DNA of 64,000 nt from CTSoil-043 sp963821235 (GTDB taxonomy: Bacteria > Chloroflexota > Limnocylindria > Limnocylindrales > CSP1-4): assembly GCA_963821235.1 (NCBI GenBank), contig CAWGCS010000002.1, positions 124,001-188,000 of the forward strand, given 5' to 3'. Position numbers and translations under genes: made by a program. Positions 51,513-59,506 of this stretch are shown piece by piece; within the stretch, counting starts at the first letter, position 1; the number at the start of each line of letters is the position of its first letter. The notes beneath the pieces were generated by a model that had not been told where the DNA came from, made no database searches, and saw only the letters and a list, made by a program, of their open reading frames with translations.

Positions 51513-53921
51513 ATGCATCTCAACCCCGGCGCCGCCCCGATCTCGTCGAGCGGCAAGCGGTTCGAAGGGTGGCTCGGTCAGCGCGCCATCACAACTCTCG
51601 TCGTGGGCGCGCTCCTGGCGCTCCTGTTGCCGACAGCCGCGCTGGCCTCGACGGGGGCGACGCGCCTCGCCTTCGGGGTCCAGCCGACGACCAGCAGCGC
51701 CGGCTCGGCGATCAGCTCGTTCACCGTCCGCGTCGAGGCGGACGACGGCACCCTGGACACCACGAGCACGGCCGTCGTTCAGGTGATGCTCCTCGCCAAT
51801 CCGGGCGGCGGCACGCTGAGCGGCGCGACGAGCGTGGCGGCGGTCAGCGGCGTCGCCACGTTCACGGGCCTCTCCATCGACACGGCCGGTGTCGGATACA
51901 CGCTCGTGGCGACGAGCACCGGCCTGAGCGGCGCCACGAGCGCGTCGTTCACGATCGTCGGCGCGGCCACGAAGCTCGTGTTTGCCGGCGCGCCATCGAG
52001 TGGCACGGCCGGGTCGACCCTTGGCAGCGTGACCGTCCAGGTCCAGGATGCGAACGGGTCGCTGGTCACCTCCAGCTCGGCCCTCGTCACCGTCGCCATC
52101 GGGACCAACCCGGGCAGCGGCACGCTGAGCGGCACCACCAGCGTGGCCGCCGTCAACGGCGTGGCCACGTTCAGCAACCTCTCCATCGACAACGCCGGCG
52201 CCGGCTACACGCTCGTCGCGACGAGCTCCGGCCTGAGCGGTGCCACGACAGCGTCCTTCACGGTCGTCGGCGCGGCAACGAAGCTCGCCTTCGCGAGTGC
52301 CCCGGCGAGCACCACCGCAGGGTCCAGCCTGGGCATGGTGACGGTCCAGGTCCAGGACGCCAACGGGAACCCGGTGACCTCCAGCTCCGCTGTGATCACC
52401 CTCGCCATCGGGACGAACCCGGGCAGCGGCACGTTGAGCGGCGCGACCAGCGCCACGGCCGCGAACGGCGTGGCCACGTTCAGCAACCTCTCCATCGACA
52501 ACGCCGGCGCCGGCTACACGCTCGTCGCGACGAGCTCCGGCCTGGCTGGCGCCACGAGCGCCTCGTTCACGATCACCGCCGGCGCGGCGACGAAGCTGAA
52601 GTTCGCGACCCAACCCGGCGGCGGGACCGCCGGCGCGACGTGGAGCCAGCAGCCGGTCGTGGCCGTCGTCAACTCGCTCGGCCAGGTCGTCACCAGCGAC
52701 AGCTCCACCGTCGTCACCCTCGCGATCGGGACGAACCCGACGAGCGGCACCCTCAGCTGCAGCAGCGGCACGAGCCTGACCGCCGTCAACGGCTACGCGA
52801 GCTTCTACGGCTGCTCCATCGACCTCGGCACGTCCAGCTCGTACTTCACGCTGGCAGCCACCAGCAGCCCGTATCGGACCCCGGCCTCCAGCGCGGCCTT
52901 CTACGTCACGGGCTCGGGGTCCTACCTCGCATTCGTCACCCAGCCCGGCGGCGGTACCGCGGGCGCCACCTGGAGCCAGCAGCCGCTCGTCGCCGTCGTC
53001 AACTCGCTCGGCCAGATCGTGACGAGCGATGATTCGACCGTCGTCAGCCTCTCGATGGGAACGAACGCGGCCGGCGGCACGCTGAGCTGCAGCAGCGGCA
53101 CGAGCCTGACCGTCGTCAACGGCTACGCGAGCTTCTACGGCTGCTCGATCGACCTCGGCACCTCGAGCAGCTACTACACCCTCGTCGCGTCCAGCAGCCC
53201 CTATCTGACCCCGGCGACGAGCGACCCGTTCTACGTCACGGGCTCGGGATCCTATCTCGCGTTCGCGACCCAACCCGGCGGCGGGACCGCCGGCGCGACG
53301 TGGAGCCAGCAGCCGGTCGTGGCCGTCGTCAACTCGCTCGGCCAGGTCGTCACCAGCGACAGCTCCACCGTCGTCACCCTCGCGATCGGGACGAACCCGA
53401 CGAGCGGCACCCTCAGCTGCAGCAGCGGCACGAGCCTGACCGCCGTCAACGGCTACGCGAGCTTCTACGGCTGCTCCATCGACCTCGGCACGTCCAGCTC
53501 GTACTTCACGCTGGCAGCCACCAGCAGCCCGTATCGGACCCCGGTGACGAGCAGCGGGTTCTCCGTGACCGGCGCCAAGTCCTCGGTCACGCTCTCCGTC
53601 GGCAGCGCCGTCGGCCGCACGACCAGCGGGTTCTCAACGTCGACGAAGGCGGTGAAGAGCTCCACCTGGGTGACGATCCGCATCCAGACCAGCACGGCCC
53701 TCGCCGGCAAGACCGTCGGGATCTGGATGGCGACGAAGCAGGCCGACGGGACCTGGAGCGACTACAAGCCGCACGTCCGGGTCGTGGTGAACGCGGACGG
53801 CGTCGCGTACTACCGGTACCGGATCACGTCGAAGAGCGTGCGATCGTTCATCGCCGTCTACAAGGGGGACACCACGACCGCCGCCGCGCAGTCCTCGCGG
53901 GTCGTGGTTCGCTGGCGGTAG
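51513..53921 (+). CDS. Secreted surface protein with six Ig-like repeats
   Basis: An 802-residue exported protein. Signal peptide (residues about 1-46; LVVGALLALLLPTAALAS). Six Ig/filamin-like repeats: three of type A (VQVQDANGSLVTSSSALVTV, GVATFSNLSIDNAGAGYTLV), residues about 47-360, and three of type B with GTLSCSSGTSLT and GYASFYGCSIDLGTSSSYF (two Cys each, likely disulfide), about 361-688. A C-terminal domain (about 689-802) is shared with the GH25 lysozyme. Repeats 4 and 6 are identical over 284 bp. RBS GGAAGGAG 9 nt before ATG 51513. Probably a cell-surface or adhesion protein. Confidence 0.92.
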   Translation: MHLNPGAAPISSSGKRFEGWLGQRAITTLVVGALLALLLPTAALASTGATRLAFGVQPTTSSAGSAISSFTVRVEADDGTLDTTSTAVVQVMLLANPGGGTLSGATSVAAVSGVATFTGLSIDTAGVGYTLVATSTGLSGATSASFTIVGAATKLVFAGAPSSGTAGSTLGSVTVQVQDANGSLVTSSSALVTVAIGTNPGSGTLSGTTSVAAVNGVATFSNLSIDNAGAGYTLVATSSGLSGATTASFTVVGAATKLAFASAPASTTAGSSLGMVTVQVQDANGNPVTSSSAVITLAIGTNPGSGTLSGATSATAANGVATFSNLSIDNAGAGYTLVATSSGLAGATSASFTITAGAATKLKFATQPGGGTAGATWSQQPVVAVVNSLGQVVTSDSSTVVTLAIGTNPTSGTLSCSSGTSLTAVNGYASFYGCSIDLGTSSSYFTLAATSSPYRTPASSAAFYVTGSGSYLAFVTQPGGGTAGATWSQQPLVAVVNSLGQIVTSDDSTVVSLSMGTNAAGGTLSCSSGTSLTVVNGYASFYGCSIDLGTSSSYYTLVASSSPYLTPATSDPFYVTGSGSYLAFATQPGGGTAGATWSQQPVVAVVNSLGQVVTSDSSTVVTLAIGTNPTSGTLSCSSGTSLTAVNGYASFYGCSIDLGTSSSYFTLAATSSPYRTPVTSSGFSVTGAKSSVTLSVGSAVGRTTSGFSTSTKAVKSSTWVTIRIQTSTALAGKTVGIWMATKQADGTWSDYKPHVRVVVNADGVAYYRYRITSKSVRSFIAVYKGDTTTAAAQSSRVVVRWR
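52601..52884 (+). repeat. 284-bp perfect internal repeat, first copy
   Basis: The bases 52601-52884 are identical to 53261-53544 (offset 660 bp), covering almost the whole of Ig repeats 4 and 6. The middle repeat 5 (52931-53213) is diverged. The identity over 284 bp, including silent positions, implies recent copying or gene conversion. Confidence 0.95.
53261..53544 (+). repeat. 284-bp perfect internal repeat, second copy
   Basis: The exact copy of 52601-52884 in repeat 6 of the same gene. Divergence resumes sharply at both ends (GCCTCCA versus GTGACGA after the last shared base). Confidence 0.95.
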
Positions 53922-53954
53922 CGGCCGGGACGCCACGCCACGCCCTCGACGATC

Positions 53955-53984
53955 GGGGCCCGGGCCGCAGCGGCACCGGGCCCC
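53955..53984. terminator. Bidirectional hairpin between convergent genes
   Basis: GGGGCCCGG (53955-53963) and CCGGGCCCC (53976-53984) with a 12-bp loop, between the Ig-repeat gene and the P-type ATPase gene whose stops face each other. Confidence 0.6.
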
Positions 53985-53990
53985 CTCGAT

Positions 53991-56522
53991 TCAGGCGACC
54001 CAGACCGCCCGGCCGCCGCCCCGCCAGCGGACGGCCTCGGCAGCCGCCGCGGGCGCGAAGGCGACGAGCGTCACGAGCAGCCAGTCGGCAAGATCGAGCG
54101 GGGTAGCCCGGAACGCCTCGGCGAGGACCGGCACGTAGGGGATCAGCACCTGGATCGCCACCGCGATGAGGCACGCCCCGAGGAGGATGCCGTTCTGCCC
54201 CAGCCGGTGGAGCGGCACGCGCACGCTGCGGTTCCAGTAGGCACGGACGCACTGGCCCACCACGAGCGTCGTGTAGGCGAGCCAGGCCGCGTGCTCGAAG
54301 GTTCCGCCGTGAGCCAGCATGACTGCCAGGGCGGCGACCGCGGTGAACCCGCCTGCGAGGGCGATCCGCCCCAGGATCGAGTTGGTCAAGAGCGGCTGCT
54401 CCGCGTGGCGCGGCGGCCGGCTCATGAGCCCTGGCTCGGCCGCCTCGCGCTCGTAGGCGATCGACGTCGAGAGGTCGATGAACAGCTCCATCCACAGGAT
54501 CTGGAGGGGCAGGAGGACCTGGCGCTCGGCCACGAAGACCGTCGAGATGAGGATGAAGCCAAGGAAGGCAACGTGCGTGGAGAGGAGGAAGACGAGACCC
54601 TTCTGGACGTTGTCGACGATCCGCCGGCCCTCGGCCAGCCCGAACATGAGGGTGGCGAACGAATCGTCGCCCAGGACCAGGTCCGAGGCCTCCCGGGCGA
54701 CCGCCGTGCCGCTGCCCATGGCGACCGCCACGTCGGCGCCGTGGAGGGCGGGCGCGTCGTTCACGCCGTCGCCGGTCACGGCCACGATGCGGTGGCGGGT
54801 CCGGGCGGCGCGCACGAGGCGCAGCTTCTGGTCGGGCGTCGAGCGCGCCACGACGTGGAGGTCGCCGAGCTGCGCCGCGAGCTGCTCGTCATCCCAGCTC
54901 GCGACTTCCTCGCCGGTGGCGATGCTGTCGGCCTGAAGGCCCGCCTCGCGGGCAATGGTCGCCGCCGTGCGGGGGTGGTCACCGGTGACGACCACGACCT
55001 GGATGCCCGCGCCCCGGGCCATCGTCATGGCGTCGGAGATGCCGGGCCGGATCGGGTCGGCGAAGCCGACGAGGGCCCGCATCTCCCAGAGCCCGCCGTC
55101 GACGCGGCGCGCCAGCGCGACGAGCCGCTCGCCGGCGGCCGCGGAGGATTCGATCAGGTCGGCCCACCGCTCCTTCCCGGTCGTCGCCGGCGAGCCGGCG
55201 TCGACGTAGGCAAGCACGACCTCCGGGGCGCCGAGGGCCAGCCCCTCGACGTAGCCGTCCCGGCGCGCGTGGGTTCGGGTGACCGGCAGCGCGTCGGATG
55301 CCGGCACGGCCTCCACGAGGCCGCCCACGTCGAGCTCGGTCCGGCCGCCGGCGTCGGCGACGGCCGCCCGGAGGGCCCGGGTGAACGAGGCCGGAGCCAC
55401 GCCCTCGCCCGGCCAGGCGTCCTCCTCCGCGCGGAGCGCCTCCTCGAGCAGGCCGCGCCGCGCGGCCTCGTCCGCGACGGGCCCGTCGAGCGTCCGGACC
55501 GATGACACCGCGAGCCGGTTCTGGGTGAGCGTCCCGGTCTTGTCGGTGACGATCAGGTCGACGGCGCCGAGCGTCTCCTCGGCGTTGAGCCGCCGGACCA
55601 GGACCCCGCGCTTCAGGAGCCGGTACGCCCCGAGCCCCAGGATCACGGCCAGGAGGACCGGCGGCTCCTCCGGGATCGCGGCGATCGCCGAGGAGATGCC
55701 GGCCAGGACGTTCTCGCCGAGCGGATGCCCGCGCAGGAAGCCCATCCCGCTCGTGAAGACGATGAGGCCGATGGCGACGACGAGGAGGATCCGCACCAGC
55801 CGGTCGAGCTCGCGCTGCAGCGGCGACCGGCGCCGCTCGCGCGAGGCGAGGCCGCCGGCGATCCGCCCGAACTCCGTGGCCCGGCCGATGGCCACCACGA
55901 TCCCCTCGCCCCGGCCACCCACCACGCTCGTCCCGGAGTAGGCGAGCGCCCGGCGGCTGGCCAGCGGGGCGTCGGCCGGATCGGGGTCCACGCGGCCCTC
56001 CTCGGGGATCGATTCGCCGGTCAGGACGCTCCGGTCGACGAGCAGGCGATCGGCGCGGACGATCCGCGCGTCGGCCGGGACGATGTCGCCGCCCTGGAGC
56101 AGGACGACGTCGCCCGGCACGAGCTCGGCGGCCGGCACGGTGCCGACGGTGCCGCCGCGACGCACCCGGGCGACCGGGGCCGACGCGTCCCGTAGCGCCT
56201 CCAGGGCCCGCTCGCCGCGATACTCGGTGACGACGTCGGCACCCACGATGGGGAGCAGCCCGACCAGCACGAGGAGCCCGTCGCGAACCTCGCCGACGAG
56301 GACGGCGAGGCCGCCGGCCAGCGCGAGCATGAGCACGAACGGCTCGGTCGCGGCCTCGAGGACCATCCGCCAGAGCGGCTCTCGCGTCGCGGCTTCGAGC
56401 GCGTTGGGCCCGGCCTGCCCGGCCCGCTGCTCGGCTTCGGCCGAGGAGAGCCCGAGCGCCGGGTCGACCTGGAGGGCTGCCGCGACGGCGGCCGCGGTGT
56501 CTGCGTGGTAGCCGGTGGTCAC
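53991..56522 (-). CDS. Cation-transporting P-type ATPase (PEExP subgroup)
   Basis: An ATP-driven cation pump of 843 residues with about ten hydrophobic helices. Actuator VLTGESIPEEGRV (TGES), ion-binding helix IPEEPPVLLAVILGLGAYRL (PEExP, not PEGL), phosphorylation site IVTDKTGTLTQNRLAVSS (Asp, about residue 325), P-domain VTGDGVNDAPALHGADVAVAM and a C-terminal six-helix region. Cation could be calcium, or other; the PEEFP clade is uncharacterised as I know. GTG 56522 overlaps the TetR stop (GTGA), so both are one operon. Confidence 0.93.
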   Translation of the reverse strand: MTTGYHADTAAAVAAALQVDPALGLSSAEAEQRAGQAGPNALEAATREPLWRMVLEAATEPFVLMLALAGGLAVLVGEVRDGLLVLVGLLPIVGADVVTEYRGERALEALRDASAPVARVRRGGTVGTVPAAELVPGDVVLLQGGDIVPADARIVRADRLLVDRSVLTGESIPEEGRVDPDPADAPLASRRALAYSGTSVVGGRGEGIVVAIGRATEFGRIAGGLASRERRRSPLQRELDRLVRILLVVAIGLIVFTSGMGFLRGHPLGENVLAGISSAIAAIPEEPPVLLAVILGLGAYRLLKRGVLVRRLNAEETLGAVDLIVTDKTGTLTQNRLAVSSVRTLDGPVADEAARRGLLEEALRAEEDAWPGEGVAPASFTRALRAAVADAGGRTELDVGGLVEAVPASDALPVTRTHARRDGYVEGLALGAPEVVLAYVDAGSPATTGKERWADLIESSAAAGERLVALARRVDGGLWEMRALVGFADPIRPGISDAMTMARGAGIQVVVVTGDHPRTAATIAREAGLQADSIATGEEVASWDDEQLAAQLGDLHVVARSTPDQKLRLVRAARTRHRIVAVTGDGVNDAPALHGADVAVAMGSGTAVAREASDLVLGDDSFATLMFGLAEGRRIVDNVQKGLVFLLSTHVAFLGFILISTVFVAERQVLLPLQILWMELFIDLSTSIAYEREAAEPGLMSRPPRHAEQPLLTNSILGRIALAGGFTAVAALAVMLAHGGTFEHAAWLAYTTLVVGQCVRAYWNRSVRVPLHRLGQNGILLGACLIAVAIQVLIPYVPVLAEAFRATPLDLADWLLVTLVAFAPAAAAEAVRWRGGGRAVWVA

Positions 56523-57121
56523 GGACGGAACCCGTCCTCGAGACCCTGGAGCCCGATGTCGAGGATCCGGAGCGCCGCGCCGCGACCGAGGTCGCGGTCG
56601 GCCGACCAGGCGGCGATCGCCATGCCGACGACCCCGCCCGCGGCAGCCTGGACCAGGAAGTCGTGTGGCTCGCGCCCCCATCGCCCGCCGATCAGCTCGG
56701 CGAGGATCCCCACCGCCCCGGTCACCTCGCCGAGGAGCGCCTCGCGCGCTCGTGCGAGCGTGACGGAGGCGTGCTCGTCGTTCGAGCCGGCGAGCGCCGT
56801 GAGATCCGAGAATCCCGCGAAGCTCGCCCGGAGCGCGACCGCGATCGCATCGAACACGGTGTCCTCGGGTGCCAGGGAGCGGAACGCGTCGTGGATGAGC
56901 GTCTCGATGTCGACCGGCAGGACGAGCTGCGCCTTCGTCGGGAAGTAGCGGAAGAGGGTGCTCAGGGAGACGTCGGCGGCGTCCGCGATCTGCTGCACGG
57001 TCGTCGCCTCGTACCCCTGGTCGAGGAAGAGGCGGAGGGCGTGCTCACGGATCTGGGCGCGCGTCCGGGCCTTCTTCCGCTCCCGGAGCCCGCGGCCCGC
57101 GGGCGCCTCGATCGCGGTCAT
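56519..57121 (-). CDS. TetR-family regulator
   Basis: A 200-residue repressor-type protein. N-terminal HTH: KARTRAQIREHALRLFLDQG, TTVQQIADAADVSLSTLFRY, FPTKAQLVL. The C-terminal ligand domain is variable. It is the first gene of the operon with the P-type ATPase, so cation or a toxic ligand may control the pump. No clear palindrome in the short upstream space; the terminator of the GlsB-like gene lies there. Confidence 0.9.
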   Translation of the reverse strand: MTAIEAPAGRGLRERKKARTRAQIREHALRLFLDQGYEATTVQQIADAADVSLSTLFRYFPTKAQLVLPVDIETLIHDAFRSLAPEDTVFDAIAVALRASFAGFSDLTALAGSNDEHASVTLARAREALLGEVTGAVGILAELIGGRWGREPHDFLVQAAAGGVVGMAIAAWSADRDLGRGAALRILDIGLQGLEDGFRP

Positions 57122-57152
57122 CGCCTGCTCCTTCGCCTCTCGCGGGACACGA

Positions 57153-57182
57153 GAGGCCCGCCGTCAGACGACGGCGGGCCTC
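57153..57182 (-). terminator. Hairpin terminator after the GlsB-like gene
   Basis: GAGGCCCGCCGTC (57153-57165), loop AGAC, GACGGCGGGCCTC (57170-57182). A perfect 13-bp stem 18 bp past the GlsB-like stop; no U-tract follows. Confidence 0.65.
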
Positions 57183-57200
57183 CGGCGGCGTGCCGCGTGC

Positions 57201-57503
57201 TCAGCGGACGGCCGCTCCATGGCCCTGGCCGCCGGGCGCTTCCCGGCGGGCGAACCACTGCGCGATCAGGTCGACGACGACACCGACGACGAGCCCGCCG
57301 ATCAGGGCGGGCCAGACGGCGATCCCCTCCACGTCCGGCGTCGTGCCCGCGAACAGCCATTCGCTCGAGACGAGGGCCCCGATGAACGCCCCGATCGCGG
57401 TGACGGCCCAGCGGAACGGCATCTCCGCCTTCATGACCCACTGCGCCACCGCACCGACGACCACGGCGCCCACGACGAGGATGATCCACGCGAGGAGCGT
57501 CAC
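57201..57503 (-). CDS. GlsB/YeaQ/YmgE-like stress membrane protein
   Basis: A 100-residue protein with three hydrophobic helices, TLLAWIILVVGAVVVGAVAQ, WAVTAIGAFIGALVSSEWL and PALIGGLVVGVVVDLIAQWF, matching the small Gly-rich GlsB family, induced by stress in other bacteria. GTG 57503 with AGGAGG 6 nt upstream; the neighbouring GTG at 57506 has a worse spacing. It has its own candidate promoter 170 bp upstream and a terminator downstream. Confidence 0.82.
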   Translation of the reverse strand: MTLLAWIILVVGAVVVGAVAQWVMKAEMPFRWAVTAIGAFIGALVSSEWLFAGTTPDVEGIAVWPALIGGLVVGVVVDLIAQWFARREAPGGQGHGAAVR

Positions 57504-57671
57504 CACGAACCTCCTGTCCCTGCCCCCTTCCGCTGGCAAGTCCGCGGAACCGACGGGAGCTCCGCCGCCGGGGCGCGATCCGCGGCTCCGCGGCGTGGTC
57601 CCTGTCGATCGATGCCAGTACACGCCACCAGGTCGGGCCATCGGCAGTGCCATTGGGAGCGGACGAATGTG

Positions 57672-57700
57672 ACAGTAGTCCCAAATGAGATAATCTCCAA
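57672..57700 (-). promoter_or_regulatory. Candidate promoter of the GlsB-like gene
   Basis: In an unusually AT-rich patch: minus strand TTGGAG (57700-57695), 17-nt spacer with GAGATTATCTC, then TACTGT (57677-57672). Both boxes are weak, but the AT content stands out in a 70% GC region. Confidence 0.4.
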
Positions 57701-57750
57701 ACGCGAGGAGTCGCACGATTGACCGGATCAAACGTCGCCGCGAGCGCAGG

Positions 57751-58728
57751 CTAGCGTCCCGTCCGGCTCGCCGAGTCCGCGCGCAGCTCGTCGAGCGCGG
57801 CAGCCTGCATCGCCTCAACGGCGACCGTCGCCAGGGATCTCCCCGGAGCCAGGGCGAGCCTCGCCCGGAGCGCCTCGAGCACCCGCCGATTGGCGTACGC
57901 GTGCGGCACCGCGGCGTCGTCTCCCTGGCTCTCTCCGAGCTTCTGGAGGATCCGCCCGCGCGTCTCGACCGCCAGCGCGAGCTCGACGAGCTTGGCCCGG
58001 TACTCGAGGACCCACGGCTCCATCTCGCCGAACCGGACGAGGTCGGCGAAGTGCTGCGACTCGTGGCCCAGGAAGGTGACCTGGAACGTCTCACCGTCGA
58101 GGCCGCCCGCGTAGCGGGGCACCACGGCGAAGAGGCCATCACGGGTCGCCCACCCGCCGGTGCCGCGCCGGCCGCACGTGGCATAGTCGGACCAGCCCAG
58201 GCTGACGAAGTCGTCGAGCAGCTCGACTCGCGTCGTATGCCGTCCCTCGGGCAGCACCACGTCGTAGGTCCGGGTCTCCCGGGACCGCCACACCATCAGC
58301 TCGCGAAGCGGGCTCGTCTCCCCCAGCAGCGCGAAGGCGTGGCGTTCCTCGAGCCGCCGCCGGACGGCTGGCTCGAGCCCATCGAGGGTCTCCCCGGTCT
58401 CGCCGATGGCGGCTTGGAGCCGGTCGAGAAGCCGGGCTGCGTGCGCGTCGGCGCCATGCCGGTCGGTGAGGGCGTGCCACCAATAGGCCCGGAAGGCGTC
58501 GACCACCGCATCGACGAGCTCGTCGCCGCTTGCCGCCGGCACCGGCGCCGGATCCCGGCGGTCGAACCGCTCGAGGAACGTGGAACGGAACCGCGCCTCC
58601 CCGCCGCTGAACGCTCCCACCGCGACGTGGCGCAGGGCGTCGATCCCTCCGCCCGCGTCGGCCTGCAACGCCAGGCCGACCGCGGCACCGACCGCGTCGA
58701 TGGCTGCCCGGCTGCTCCGGCGACTCAT
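57751..58728 (-). CDS. Uncharacterised protein with HESQH metallopeptidase-like motif
   Basis: A 325-residue protein. Mostly helical, with GETFQVTFLGHESQHFADLV (HExxH, about residue 210) and a following conserved EYRAKLVELALA (Glu and Arg-rich helix, about 240), the layout of gluzincin-type zinc sites. ALTDRHGADAHAARLLDRLQ and YANRRVLEALRA are other blocks. No signal peptide is obvious. Function unknown; zinc protease activity is inferred only from HExxH. It lies in the stress-gene cluster beside Dps, divergently oriented. Confidence 0.78.
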   Translation of the reverse strand: MSRRSSRAAIDAVGAAVGLALQADAGGGIDALRHVAVGAFSGGEARFRSTFLERFDRRDPAPVPAASGDELVDAVVDAFRAYWWHALTDRHGADAHAARLLDRLQAAIGETGETLDGLEPAVRRRLEERHAFALLGETSPLRELMVWRSRETRTYDVVLPEGRHTTRVELLDDFVSLGWSDYATCGRRGTGGWATRDGLFAVVPRYAGGLDGETFQVTFLGHESQHFADLVRFGEMEPWVLEYRAKLVELALAVETRGRILQKLGESQGDDAAVPHAYANRRVLEALRARLALAPGRSLATVAVEAMQAAALDELRADSASRTGR

Positions 58729-58945
58729 GGACGAGGATCTCCCTGGCTGTCACGTGATCGCAAGGTCCCCGGGCCCTCCTCGCGGCGCATCGGGCGGACG
58801 ACCGGTTCATGATGATGCCCGGCGCGAGCGCACGGCGTCGCCGCGGCACGCTGCACCGCGTTCCGGGGCATCACCCGGGCTGGAACGCCTCCCCGAGCGG
58901 CCCGATCGGTTGCGCAACCGAACACACGAGAGGAAGGACACGCCC

Positions 58946-59449
58946 ATGGCTCCCAAGGCGGCAGCGGCTCGCTCGTTCTCGACCAGCGTCGACATCCCGG
59001 CCGCAGATCGGGCGAAGGTCAACCAGGTGCTCAACCAGCACCTCGCCGACTCCTTCGACCTCCTGAGCCAGGTCAAGCAGGCACACTGGAACGTCAAGGG
59101 ACCGGAGTTCTGGCAGCTCCACAAGCTGTTCGACGAGCTCGCGGAGCAGGCCGAGGACTGGGTCGACGAGCTCGCCGAGCGCGTCGCCGCCCTCGGCGGC
59201 TATGCCCTCGGGACCGTGCGCATGGCCGCCTCCGCCAGCAGGCTGCCGGAGCTCCCGACCGACCTCACCGACGGCATCGACTACGTCCGGGCCCTGGCCG
59301 AGCGCCTCTCCGCATTCACCAACTCCGCCCGGGCGGCGATCGAGAGGACCGAGGAGCTCGGCGACGCCGACACGGCCGATCTCTTCACCGAGATCAGCCG
59401 CTGCGCCGACAAGTACCTCTACTTCCTGGAGGCGCACCTGCAGGGCTAG
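58946..59449 (+). CDS. dps: Dps-family DNA-protection/ferritin protein
   Basis: A 167-residue dodecamer-forming protein that stores iron and shields DNA in starvation. LLSQVKQAHWNVKGPEFWQLHKLFDELAEQ carries the ferroxidase His, Asp and Glu (HWNVKG-x7-HKLFDEL); EDWVDELAERVAALGG completes it. N-terminus has basic residues for DNA binding. The length is normal. ATG 58946 has AGAGGAAGGA upstream. Alone on its transcript. Confidence 0.95.
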   Translation: MAPKAAAARSFSTSVDIPAADRAKVNQVLNQHLADSFDLLSQVKQAHWNVKGPEFWQLHKLFDELAEQAEDWVDELAERVAALGGYALGTVRMAASASRLPELPTDLTDGIDYVRALAERLSAFTNSARAAIERTEELGDADTADLFTEISRCADKYLYFLEAHLQG

Positions 59450-59506
59450 CGGTCCGGCGAGCCATCACCGACCGCGCGGCCGGGAAGAGCGCCGGCCCGG
59501 CGGAGG

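Noticed and set aside
59450..59506. Terminator between dps and the GH25 gene
   Set aside because: Only GCCGGG/CCCGGC arms of 6 bp with a variable loop are visible; too weak.
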